Origin: Temnothorax longispinosus
Lineage: Eukaryota; Arthropoda; Insecta; Hymenoptera; Formicidae
Direction of reading: 5' to 3'
DNA length: 64,000 bases
Assembly: GCF_030848805.1 (NCBI RefSeq)
Contig: NC_092359.1
Span: 14,056,102 to 14,120,101 of the forward strand
Shown here: one piece after another, positions 1-9,309 of the stretch
Layout: each line of letters begins with the position of its first letter
Position numbering within the stretch: position 1 is the first letter of the stretch
Position numbers and translations under genes: made by a program
The notes under the pieces: model-generated
What the model saw: only the letters and a program-made list of their open reading frames with translations
Told to the model about the DNA's origin: nothing
The model's database searches: none

Positions 1-461
1 ACCGGGTTGCGGCTGATTTTACTGATTAAAACGAGCATGATTTTAATAAGATTCATTAATTATAACTTGGCTAAAATTTGGGAAAAACTCGTAGTTCACG
101 GCTAGCCTCAATTGTAGAGCTTTAAAAAAGTAGGTATACTCGTCCGCCATTTTGGTCCAACCGCATGTGTGCGCATGTGCGAAAGCTGCGATAGGTTCCC
201 TGGTAACCATTTCTTTGCAATTCTGCTGTAAAACTGCACGAAAAGTCGTGCACTAACTTTCGGGCAGATCATGCGTTTTCTATTTCCAACTTTGACTATT
301 TTTCTGTTGGCAGAAACTTGCTCTCGTCGTAATGCAACAGAATTGTGGAAGATATGTGTATGCATTTACATATAGCAGAATAGTGCAAGAAATGCGGCAG
401 ATGCTTGAGCAAATCGCAGTGCAACATAATCGCGCCAGATTTGTAGCAGCGCCTCCTGTTA

Positions 462-1763
462 CCCATACAGCACAAAATATTTTTAAAATATTTTTTAGGA
501 AGATTGAAATAATTTACAAAAATATTTTTTATATTTATAGCACCGCAGTGGTGTTGGGTAAGCCTTGCTGGTGAAGATTATCGCAAATGTCATGATTTTG
601 CTTCGCGCTTCGCCGGAGGCCTGCTTATATTAAATCCCAACTAAAATTTACTTGCGAGTTAGTTTTACCATTATGCGCCGCCTAGCGGCATTGTTTCAAA
701 CTAGCACATACAGCAGAATTCAACAAGAATTACGGCAGATGCTTGCGTAAGAAGTAGAGCAGCAGAAATACAAATGATTTTGGCAGAAATAAACAAAACA
801 AGGCAAATGGGAGCTCGTTCGCGACGATGGACGGGCGACAGTAATAAAATATTACAAATTCAACAAATTGAATAAAATATATATAATAAAGTAAACGTTT
901 CGGTCCTTGGTTTGGACCCTTCTCAGTACATATAGCTGGTCGAGTGAAATGCAGTGGTCACAAGTAGTAAAAAATGCAGTTATTCCGCTCTCCGATTATG
1001 AGAGTGTAGATCTCGTATCCTCAACGTGACTGTTACCTTAATTCCATAAAAAGAAATAAATTAAACAAATATATATAGTCATACCTTAAAAAGTGATCAC
1101 AAGAGTTACCTGACAGTCAAATTGATATACGACACCAATTAAGATATAGACACCATCTCTCCACGTAATACAATAAGTATTACGCGGCATTTTTTACTAC
1201 TTGTGACCACTGCATTTCACTCGACCAGCTATATGTACTGAGGAGGGTCCAAATCAAGGACCGAAACGTTTACTTTATTATACATATTTTATTCAATTTG
1301 TAATATTTTATTACTGTCGCCCGTCCATCGTCGCGAACGAGCTCTCATTTGCCTTGTTTTGTTTATTTATCGTTATTGAGAGCGTTATCTTTGTTATTTT
1401 GGCAGAATATACCGTACATCTGATTTATCAATCAAACATTTTTCGAAATTTGTAACGCCAAAATGGACCGTATAGCTTACATCTCACAGCACAAAGCTAT
1501 AACAATTTCACAATCTCCACTTAACTTACAGTAATTATTTCTATAAATATTTATATAACATAAATTAAAAACAACTTTAATAATATTGATGATAATTATT
1601 TACACTTTATTTTAAAATATTTATTATAATCTTTTAGATACTTTTATTTTCCGGACATTATAATATTTACAAAATATTCAACGTATATGTATATTTTCAA
1701 AATATTTAAATTTTTTTAATAAATATTTTATAAATATTTTATAAATATTTTGTGCTGTCTGGG
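462..1763. mobile_element. Nested TIR element with ACAGCACAAAATATTT ends
   Basis: The left end CCCATACAGCACAAAATATT and the right end (reverse complement CCCAGACAGCACAAAATATT) differ at one position. Similar ACAGCAC ends occur near 14625, 15000, 20786 and 29033, so this is a family in the window. It has no coding capacity and encloses another foldback at 788-1368. Confidence 0.5.
788..1368. repeat. Foldback element with hammerhead-like motif in each arm
   Basis: Two arms of about 185 nt (788-978 and 1187-1368) are near-perfect reverse complements. Reading the right arm on plus (and the left arm on minus), each contains CTGAGGA or CTGAGAA, then a five-base-pair stem (GGTCC/GGACC) with a 7-nt loop, then GAAAC. 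This resembles the hammerhead ribozyme core CUGANGA-stem II-GAAA known from Penelope-like element terminal repeats. One bulged G precedes stem II and no convincing stem I was found, so activity is not claimed. Confidence 0.55.
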
Positions 1764-1773
1764 AGTTTAGCGC

Positions 1774-2150
1774 GCTCGGCTGTTCTTTTTCTGACGGGTA
1801 GATGCTTGCACGCTTTTTTCGCATTTCTGTCACTCGGATCTATACGGCAAAAACAACAATTTAAGCGACATTATACACTTGTGAAATTTTGCTGCAAATA
1901 TGTTTCAAGAGTCTAGCACATGCACTCGACTGCTCTTTTTCTCACGGGCAGATGCTTGCACGTTCTTTTCACGTTTCTGCCGGTCGGATCTGTACGGCAA
2001 AAACAACAATTTAAGCGACATACACTTGTGAAATTTTGCTGCAAATATGTTTCAAGCGTCTAGCACACTCGACTGCTCTTTTTCTCACGGGCAGATGCTT
2101 GCACGTTCTTTTCACGTTTCTGCCGGTTGGATCTGTACTCAAAAGATACT
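1774..2150. repeat. Tandem repeat, about 2.6 units of 142-150 bp
   Basis: Units begin near 1774, 1924 and 2066. They share GATGCTTGCACG, then CGGATCTGTACGGC, a run CAAAAACAACAATTTAAGCG and TGCAAATATGTTTCAAG. The repeats form the right interior of the large TIR element; a related GCAGATGCTTG word recurs near 394 and 734. Confidence 0.75.
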
Positions 2151-2595
2151 TCCATATTGTTTTCACATTTCTGCTACATGTTTACTTTTAACAAATAGTA
2201 TAAAATTTTACAGTAGCTTCTTACAGCAGACTACTGCAATAGTACAGTAAGTACTCGTTCAATCACAGATATTATGCACTTTTGTCGCAATTTTGGACTG
2301 TTTTCTTGCGCACTTCTTCGGGACGCATCTGAACTACCAAACTGGTTACCAGGGTTATATGTTTTCGTACATGCGCACACATGCGGTTGGCACCGAAATG
2401 GCGGACGACGTGTATACGAGTACTTATATAGAGCATTATCAATTGTAGTTCTTTTTTTTCTGATTGGGGATAGAAGTCTAGACTTCTAGCCCCACCAAGC
2501 GATCAGAAGAAAGAGAAAGAATTACAACTGAGATTTATGTCTGCACCATTATGTTTCCACGCTGCCTCTTAAGCCTTGTGTCCACGATGCTAGAA

Positions 2596-2685
2596 TTGCG
2601 TCCGAGTTTCGGTTTAAGCCAATGAAACTGCTGCTTTTCTGTAAGAGCTGCAAGTTGATTGGCTTAAACCGAAGCTCGGACGCAA
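2596..2685. repeat. 90-bp hairpin (short MITE-like palindrome)
   Basis: The arm TTGCGTCCGAGTTTCGG followed by TTTAAGCCAAT (2596-2622) is mirrored by ATTGGCTTAAACCGAAG and CTCGGACGCAA (2658-2685), with a loop of about 35 nt. It directly abuts the minisatellite to its right. Confidence 0.65.
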
Positions 2686-2689
2686 TAAC

Positions 2690-3230
2690 GTCATGTGTGC
2701 AAAGTGTATGTGCGCAATAATGTTATGTGTGCAAAGCGTATGTGTGCAATACGTTATGTGTGCAATGTGCTAATATGATTTTTTTATTTTATGTGCGCAA
2801 TAATATTATGTGTGCCTTGTGTATGTGCGCAATAATGTCATGTGTGCAAAGTGTATGTGCGCAATAACGTTATGTGTGCAAAGTGTTAATATGATTTTCT
2901 TATTTTATGTGCGCAATAATATTCTGTGTGCAATGTGCTAATATGATTTTCTTATTTTATGTGCGCAATAATATTATGTGTGCAATGTGTATGTGCGCAA
3001 TAATGTCATGTGTGCAAAGTGTATATGCGCAATAATGTTATGTGTGCAAAGAGTATGTGCGCAATACGTTATGTGTGCAATGTGCTAATATGATTTTCTT
3101 ATTTTATGTGCGCAGTAATATTATGTGTGCAATGTGTATGTGTGCAATAATGTCATGTGTGCAATGTGTTTGGCCATGTGCGCAAACGTACGTTCGTATT
3201 TTTTACTATTACATGTGCGCAATAATGCTT
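2690..3230. repeat. Minisatellite of TATGTGCGCAATAATGTT / ATGTGTGCAAAGTG units
   Basis: About 540 bp of a roughly 30-bp alternating unit (ATGTGTGCAAAGTGT, then ATGTGCGCAATAATGTT). A longer variant containing GCTAATATGATTTTCTTA recurs several times, giving a loose higher-order pattern. The short open frames here are by-products of the repeat. Confidence 0.85.
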
Positions 3231-3345
3231 GTAGGCAATCGCTCTGTAGGCAATCGGGAATGTCGGCAATCGAAGCTGTAGGCAAAATGTTGTGGGCAAA
3301 CAAAGCTGTTGGCAATCGGGAATGTAGGCAAACGGAGCCCCCTCC
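3228..3345. repeat. Short degenerate tandem repeat GTAGGCAATCGG
   Basis: Eight or so imperfect copies of TGTAGGCAATCG or TGTNGGCAAA, about 13-16 bp each, follow directly on the larger minisatellite. Confidence 0.7.
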
Positions 3346-3725
3346 TGCGTGCTGACTAGATTTGTCAGACTTGAAACACAGCTCTAGCTGGAGTAGTAAA
3401 GTCTCCTCCCCCCTTTTACACCTAATTAAATTGATTCGATTTAATTTTTGATACTATATGTATCTAAATAACTATAAAGAAATTATTGTGAAAAATATTA
3501 CCCCAGCCAGGGTTCGAACCATGTTGTACATACCTCAGTGGTCGAATTGGTACGACACCTTCACAAAATGAAGGAAGTTCCAAGTTCGAACCCTGGCTGA
3601 GGTAATATTTTTCGCAATGATTTCTTTACAGTTATATATCGATTTAATTAGGTGTAAAGGGGGGAGGGATTTTACTACTCCAGCCAGAGCTGTGTTTTAA
3701 GTCCGACAAATCTAGTCGGCACGCA
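3346..3725. repeat. Foldback element enclosing a tRNA-like sequence
   Basis: The arms are about 3350-3520 and 3583-3722. Left-arm words such as CTAGATTTGTC, CACAGCTC, GGAGTAGTAAA and CACCTAATTAAAT reappear reverse-complemented on the right. The arms run into the 3' half of a tRNA-like sequence, so that half is present twice in opposite orientation while the 5' half lies in the loop. Confidence 0.7.
3532..3603 (+). tRNA. tRNA-like sequence / tRNA pseudogene (nominal anticodon AAA)
   Basis: The 72 nt fold as a cloverleaf. The acceptor ACCTCAG/CTGAGGT has seven pairs, the D stem GTCG/CGAC four, and the anticodon stem CCTTC/GAAGG five. The T loop is the canonical TTCGAAC with a T stem carrying one mismatch. 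The anticodon loop ACAAAAT has C instead of the almost invariant U at position 33, which argues against a normal tRNA. The nominal anticodon AAA would read Phe. It sits inside an inverted repeat, so a SINE-like or transposon-borne tRNA derivative is more likely than a cellular tRNA gene. Confidence 0.5.
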
Positions 3726-4623
3726 GTCAAAGGTTGGAAAATATGTAAAATAAAAATATAAATAAAACTTTTGCGCATCATTTACCGCGCTGGTTCTTAG
3801 TTAGCCTTAGTTTATTCGTACAAATTTTTCATTGGAACCTATATTTTGAATTACAACATATATGTATATTCTTTTTGCGCAACTGGAGCAATTTAAAGAT
3901 TTCACATCTTTTTTTGAAATACGGTACATATTACATGAGTTGAGTTTGGTAACTCAATTTTGTGAATTATTTTGTTAGGAACAAATAAAGCTACAACTAT
4001 TTAGGATTTTTGGATTTACAACATACATTGCGCGTGTACTTAACGCCTTTTTTTACTTTTTTTGAAAAAGGTAATTTTGTACTGATATCACGCATTTTGT
4101 AGTGTTTAGTGTTAAGCGGAAGTCGGCATAAAATTTTTATTTTTTAATTAATCACAAAATTAGCAATAACAACAAATTAAATTTTTCTTGAATTAGCAAA
4201 TTAGTAATAGAAAATTAGTATTTAGGTGAAAATGAATTAATTTCTCTTGCAATTTGGTACTTCGTAGAAATAAATTCTTTATTATTAAAATAATTAATAG
4301 TTTGTAAAAAATTAATTACTACTTATTTGAAAATTAATAATTAGTGGATAATAATTATAATTATTAATTTTTTTAATAATGAATAATTAGTTTCAGGTAA
4401 TTTACATATTTTAAAAAAATATTAATTAGTTTAATATAAATAACTTACTGCGGTTAAACGTGGTTTAAAAAAATAATTGTTAATGTTATATATATGTTAG
4501 AAATCTTCCTCCTAGCCGATAAGTCTATATCGACTTGATATATTTACCTACTGAATCGATAAGAACGCGCACGTGATTTATCAGATCAGAGCCATCTGTA
4601 CTCAAAAGCGTGAAAGTGACATT
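3726..4623. other. AT-rich non-coding stretch
   Basis: No gene is seen. From about 4135 the sequence is dominated by degenerate TTAATTA/AATTAGTAA words. Confidence 0.6.
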
Positions 4624-5300
4624 CTGAGGGTGAAGTCCCATGGAGCTAGCGTATGGCGTACCGGCGCGCGGCGTATGGCGTACAAAAGCTTGGCTAATCA
4701 CAGGCTTTACGCTCGTTTTCGTTACGCCAGCACAAACATCGGCTGTTCCATGGAGCGTATTTAAGCAGCGTAATGATTAATAAGCCAATTACAGTGTTGT
4801 TTTACAAAGCTTATTTTCAAAATGGATGCTCAAGGGGTCTTGTGATTGGCTTATTGATCATTACGCCGGCGTAAATACGCCCCATGGGACAGCCGATAAA
4901 ATTTTTAACGCAATTTTTAACACATACATTCATACATGAAGCAATATTCAATATGCGCGTACGTGGGTGTGTATCATTATAGCATAAACGCCGAAACGCT
5001 TCAAAAACCAACGTAACATCTGTGCTGGCGTATCGAAAACGAGCGTAAATTCTGTGATTAGCCCAAGCTTCTTTACGCCATAAGGTGCGATTTCATTGAC
5101 GCTAGAAACCAGCGGCAGCGTCAAGAAAATGTAATGGGGAAGAAGTTCTGTTGAATTTTGCGGTACGGTAAAAAGTTGAGACGGTCTGAACTTCTTCCCC
5201 CACTACATTTTCTTGACGCTGCCGCTGGTTTCTAGCGTCAATGAAATCGCACCTATACGCCGGTACGCCGTACGCTGGCTTCATGGGACTTCACCCTGAG
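4624..5300. repeat. Large foldback element with two insertions in its right arm
   Basis: The outer ends CTGAGGGTGAAGTCCCAT (4624) and ATGGGACTTCACCCTGAG (to 5300) are exact reverse complements. Further inwards, 4675-4794 is mirrored by 4842-4895 plus 5016-5082. The right arm is interrupted by about 120 bp (4896-5015) and by a complete hairpin (5094-5253). Confidence 0.7.
5094..5253. mobile_element. 160-bp hairpin MITE inside the foldback arm
   Basis: Near-perfect arms begin GGTGCGATTTCATTGACGCT and end with its reverse complement; the loop is about 35 nt. The flanking TAA/TAT is compatible with a 2-3 bp TA-type duplication. The left arm of the host foldback lacks this sequence, so it is a younger insertion. 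Confidence 0.7.
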
Positions 5301-5713
5301 AACGACATGAGAACGACGTATCTTAAGGGCCCTGGATGCCCATGTCAGCCATCTTGAATCGAGACGATGAAATATGAACAATTCTTACGTGCGATTGAAT
5401 ATAAGTGCTCAAATAAAAGATGAAAGCATATTATATGTTTATCTGCTCATTAATTTGCTGGTCTTAATATAGAAAGTGTAGTAACAGCGAAAGTAGTAGC
5501 AATAAAAAATTTACAGTTGATGCGGCCGGCGTAACACTGTTCTGGAAAACGGTTTATGGCACTTTATTGGATTATTATTTGAGGCAATGGACAGCACATT
5601 GACATAACCAATAAACTGAAGTTTAATAATGCACATTTTTAGTACCATTAATGAGTTATTTTACCAATGAGATTTTCCGCAAGACAATTGTCCACTTTTT
5701 GACGTGTTTTCCG

Positions 5714-5841
5714 CCGCGAGCCACTCGAGAGTCGACTGGTGAGGCACACGCACACAAGAGAAAGAACGTATCTGAGTGCACAGGTACGTGCTTTCTCTTG
5801 TGTGCGTTTCCCCCACCAGCTGACTCTCGAGTGACTCGCGG
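5714..5841. repeat. 128-bp hairpin
   Basis: The arm CGCGAGCCACTCGAGAGTCG is mirrored by CTGACTCTCGAGTGACTCGC, followed inwards by CACACAAGAGAAAG / CTTTCTCTTGTGTG. It ends two bases before the TTAA of the next element. Confidence 0.7.
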
Positions 5842-5842
5842 C

Positions 5843-6350
5843 TTAAGTGGATGCTGGAGCCGTCTGTATAACCGACAAAATTACCATTTTCTATGTTATC
5901 GACTGAATCTGTCCTTGTATAGACAAAGATATAGACAAGGATAGCACGCTATATTGCACGCACACATACGCACGATGCACATCGACATTATACTTTTATA
6001 TTACGCTTCCAAATCTTGATTTCGAGGGTTTATCGATGTTTTTCTTGTTGTGCAATTCGAGGGAACTTGTTTTCGCGTTCGTACCAATGGTATATCTCTT
6101 ATATGAAATACATCTTGTGACGAGCTGACAGCTCGCCGCAACTCGAGACGCCATATTGGGATAAAAGTAGGATAAGGAAATCTGTACTTCCGTAATTTTT
6201 TCTCGTTTTCTATATAAAATCGGAATTCTCCCGAATCATTAATGTATGTACTGCAATTCTGGAGAAGGATTTTTAATTCTGTCAAATTAATACGACGCTA
6301 CGTGCCGACAAAAAATGCCGGTAAAACAGGCGGCTCCAGCATCCCCTTAA
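5843..6350 (-). mobile_element. TTAA-flanked MITE, family A (copy 1)
   Basis: TTAA borders both ends. The ends read GTGGATGCTGGAGCCG and, inverted, GGGGATGCTGGAGCCG. A second copy in opposite orientation is at 39305-39813. TTAA duplications are typical of piggyBac and Kolobok elements. It carries a 94-codon open frame on minus (6001-6285) also found in the other copy. The differences between copies are mainly amino-acid-changing, so the frame shows no sign of constraint. Confidence 0.75.
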
Positions 6351-6398
6351 ATCTACCAGTTCTGTATCAAGCTATAAAGCTTTCTCCAGTAGGTGACG

Positions 6399-6645
6399 TG
6401 GTCGAAACTGAAGCAGCGAGTGCTGTGGAAGTTAGATATTGAAGTGCCATTTGAGATATCGGAAAATATTAATGATTATGAAATGGATGCCTCAAAGCTC
6501 GAAGTTTTATGTACGTTTCCCAGTTTCTATAAATGCACGAGAAACATGAGACACATATTTCTACATAACATTTGTTTAATTAGATGTTGCTTTTCGTATA
6601 TTCGTTTATTAACGTAAACAATTCTTTTAAACAAGTTTCGGCTAG
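6399..6645 (+). pseudogene. UGT relic: 3' part of exon 4 plus start of intron 4
   Basis: About 110 bp match exon 4 of the intact UGT gene (LKQRVLWKLDIEVPFEI is readable), followed by intron sequence that also matches the intact gene's intron 4. An extra base after the codons for SENI shifts the frame, and the rest of the gene is absent here. This is a dead scrap of a third UGT copy. The intact gene's intron has a roughly 165-bp MITE that this relic lacks. Confidence 0.8.
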
Positions 6646-7040
6646 AGTCCCGTATGCGACCTCCTCCGATTCGAATCTACTCGTGCCACTCGACCGCTGT
6701 ATTTTCCGAGACTATCCAGGGGCCTTAAAAAAAAGTCCGTATCTTAATGTACAATTTTCAGATTTGAACTTTGCGTCGCGATATCTCCGCTCGTAGGGCA
6801 CGTAACAGAAAAATAAAAACACTTCTATTACATAATTCAAACCTAAGCTATCGATTGGGTCTACTTAGAATTTGATCGGTTGAGCGGTTATTAAGATCTA
6901 ATAATATCAAGTGCTCGCAACTCGCATCGCGTAAAAAAGTCACGGTACAATCTCGCTTCATGTATACTTGGCGCGAGACACTACCGTGTCTCTTGATTTT
7001 TTATTTGCCTCAATAATTAATCTTTACATTTTTTATTACA
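6646..7040. other. Non-coding stretch
   Basis: No gene or clear repeat is recognised here. A possible 3' splice signal (TTTTTTATTACAG) lies at its right edge, just before the coding-like stretch. Confidence 0.5.
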
Positions 7041-7966
7041 GGCTGGAAGTGACATATGAACATATGAAAATATTTTGCCGCGCGTGACACGTTACTGATA
7101 ACGCAAGAACGTGATAACTACAATGAGAAACTAACTCATCAAAATTGAATTGACTATGAAATTTTGCGTCATGTACTCCAAGAATATCAGGATTCAATGA
7201 GTCTCGACAAAAACAATTTTTTATTGTTTTGGATGCTCTCTTACCTCGAATTTGCATTGGAAATGGAGAGATTTCTCTCAATGAGTTGTCTCTTGAGTTA
7301 GCCAAGTCGGTTCAACAAGCTATATTCTGGCTAATCAAATCGTTTTATATAAAATGGCAACAATTGCACGACGATAATCTCGATTACATCTCAAAATGGA
7401 GACTCTTGAATTTACAAAGACAAGTTGAACTTATTTTACACAATTTAGCAGATAATCAACGACAGCACGGAGGAATCGAAAGACAATAAATATATTCCGG
7501 AAGATAGAACATTATTTCGAACACTGAAAATTTAAATTAAAGAAGAAACCTTAACTGAACAGAATAAAGGAAATCTTAATGAAATTAACAAGACTGAAAA
7601 AAAAAATGAAGATAAATCTTGGAAAAATACACGGAGTAATTATATCACACCTACAGAACACATGTTATAAATCATCCGGAATTATTAAAACGTAACAAAG
7701 ATGATATCAAGGATAAAATTCCTACTTATACTGTTAAAATTCCAATTAATCAAAAATTTAACGTGTCCGATGATAATTCTATCATTAATAGTACATTCTT
7801 TTCTAAAATAAAAGCACTTAGGAATAAAAAACTTGTAAAAAACGAAACTTCGTTAAAGTCAAAAAAATTTATAAGTACTTCTCACGAAAAAAAAAATGGA
7901 GAACGGTTTAGTCAACTGGAAAGTGTTTCCTCAATTTCAAAGAACACTTTTCGTTCCTTCGAATAA
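7041..7966 (+). pseudogene. Unidentified decayed coding sequence
   Basis: Protein-like sequence is readable in pieces across changing frames. From about 7066 it reads YFAARDTLLITQERDNYNEK, then after one stop IDYEILRHVLQEYQDSMSLD. After a frame change near 7210 it reads FFIVLDALLPR and continues to HGGIERQ at 7486. A lysine- and asparagine-rich frame follows (NKDDIKDKIPTYTVKIP...) and ends at 7966. The first part looks like a helical globular protein and the second like a disordered tail. I do not recognise the family. Candidates are a decayed host gene, a transposon accessory protein or an old viral insertion. The breaks make it a pseudogene unless it is spliced in a way I cannot see. Confidence 0.45.
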
Positions 7967-8897
7967 AAACAAGGAATATAATAAAAGAAATAGACAAATA
8001 TTACCAGGACACTTTAATTTCAGACAAGAAGAGAATTGAAAGAGAATGCGATGTAAAAATTTCAAGATTTATTTACTACAAAACATATATTTTTTGACAA
8101 GTCGACACGTGTAGTCGTTATATGACTAAGACCACTAAGAATTATATATAGTCTTATAAATTGTTATTGAACATATCGAGTTTTACAGATTATTCATGCA
8201 TTGAAATAAGAATCTTATTTCGGCTCGGAAATTATCGAGAATCATAAATCCGTCTATTAATTTTCTATTGCGCCTTGAAATTTGTGCGTATGATGCGCGC
8301 GTTTGTGTCTAATGTTACACAACGCTAAGTATATGCCTAACACATTTTTATTTTCTCACATAAGCCCTAATCCTAACGAATTATTAACAAGTATTTGGCT
8401 AGCGGTTAGAGAAGCGTTACCATAGAATGTATAAATAAAATTACCTTAAAAATTAGACACAAGTTTTAAATAATATTCTAATGATTCTGATAGGTCCTGA
8501 AAAATTTTCTTGACTGAATATTCGTTAAAAAATTATACAATTATCTTTTCATGCATTTTGCAAGCAACGGCAATTTAAGTAATCGGTAAATGTACGCGGA
8601 AAAGTGCGTGACGACAGTTTGAGGCAATTTCCAACATATATCGAAGGATGAAGAAATTAGTATCATGTTACCGCAAAAGATATGCTGTATATAGGTTTGC
8701 TGAATGACATTAAAAATCGCGCAAGTAATCACGAGTACATATTAATCATTAATGCAATCTTTGTTGCATTGTTTTCTCTCCCTAGGGAGTATCTTCTCGA
8801 TGACTTTTTTTGAAAAATTTGGATTGTTCGTTTACAATTTTATTCAAAGCGGAAATTGATAGCGAAGACGATTATAGCGTTTTCGATTTGCGACTCA
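7967..8897. other. AT-rich non-coding stretch
   Basis: Nothing recognisable is seen beyond AT-rich sequence; the short open frames have no supporting features. Confidence 0.5.
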
Positions 8898-9007
8898 AAC
8901 CGACTCGGGTCGCATCATGTATACAGGACTCTAGAATCATTGACGTGGAATACATACATATCTATGTATGTATTCCACGTCCATTGATGCGACCCGAGTC
9001 GGGTCGA
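8898..9007. repeat. 110-bp interrupted palindrome
   Basis: The outer arms CGACTCGGGTCGCATCA / TGATGCGACCCGAGTCG enclose an inner, perfect arm pair GACGTGGAATACATACAT / ATGTATGTATTCCACGTC with a 4-nt loop. Confidence 0.75.
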
Positions 9008-9309
9008 GTAATACATCAAAAACGCCATTAATCTTTTGCATTGACATGATAAATAATGGTTACTTACACGATACCCCGTGAAACCGTCATATTCAGACCG
9101 TCGAGCACCGGCTGTCCTTTTCCATAACGCTTCACGGCATTCCTTACTACCACCGCCTCTTGCTGCACCATTCTGCGAAATAATGATGACTGTTCGATCA
9201 GCGACCAAACTGTAACAATTTTTTTTCTTGCATGATTTAAAAGCGTTGTTGAATGACTGGCTTTTTAAAAAAGCAAAAAATAGAATTTTACTGACATCTT
9301 ATTGATTTT

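Larger units (their letters stand above)
108..2448. mobile_element. Large non-autonomous TIR transposon, host of nested elements
   Basis: Roughly 85-bp imperfect terminal inverted repeats lie at about 117-200 and 2340-2438; both carry the core GCGCACACATGCGGTTGG followed by ATGGCGGAC when read in the same sense. The 10-mer TCAATTGTAG flanks both ends (108-117 and 2439-2448) and could be a target-site duplication. No transposase is visible. The interior contains tandem repeats and at least two younger nested elements. The superfamily is not assigned. Confidence 0.6.

Noticed and set aside
2690..3230. CRISPR-like array of short repeats
   Set aside because: There are no unique spacers of constant length; it is a degenerate minisatellite in a eukaryotic sequence.
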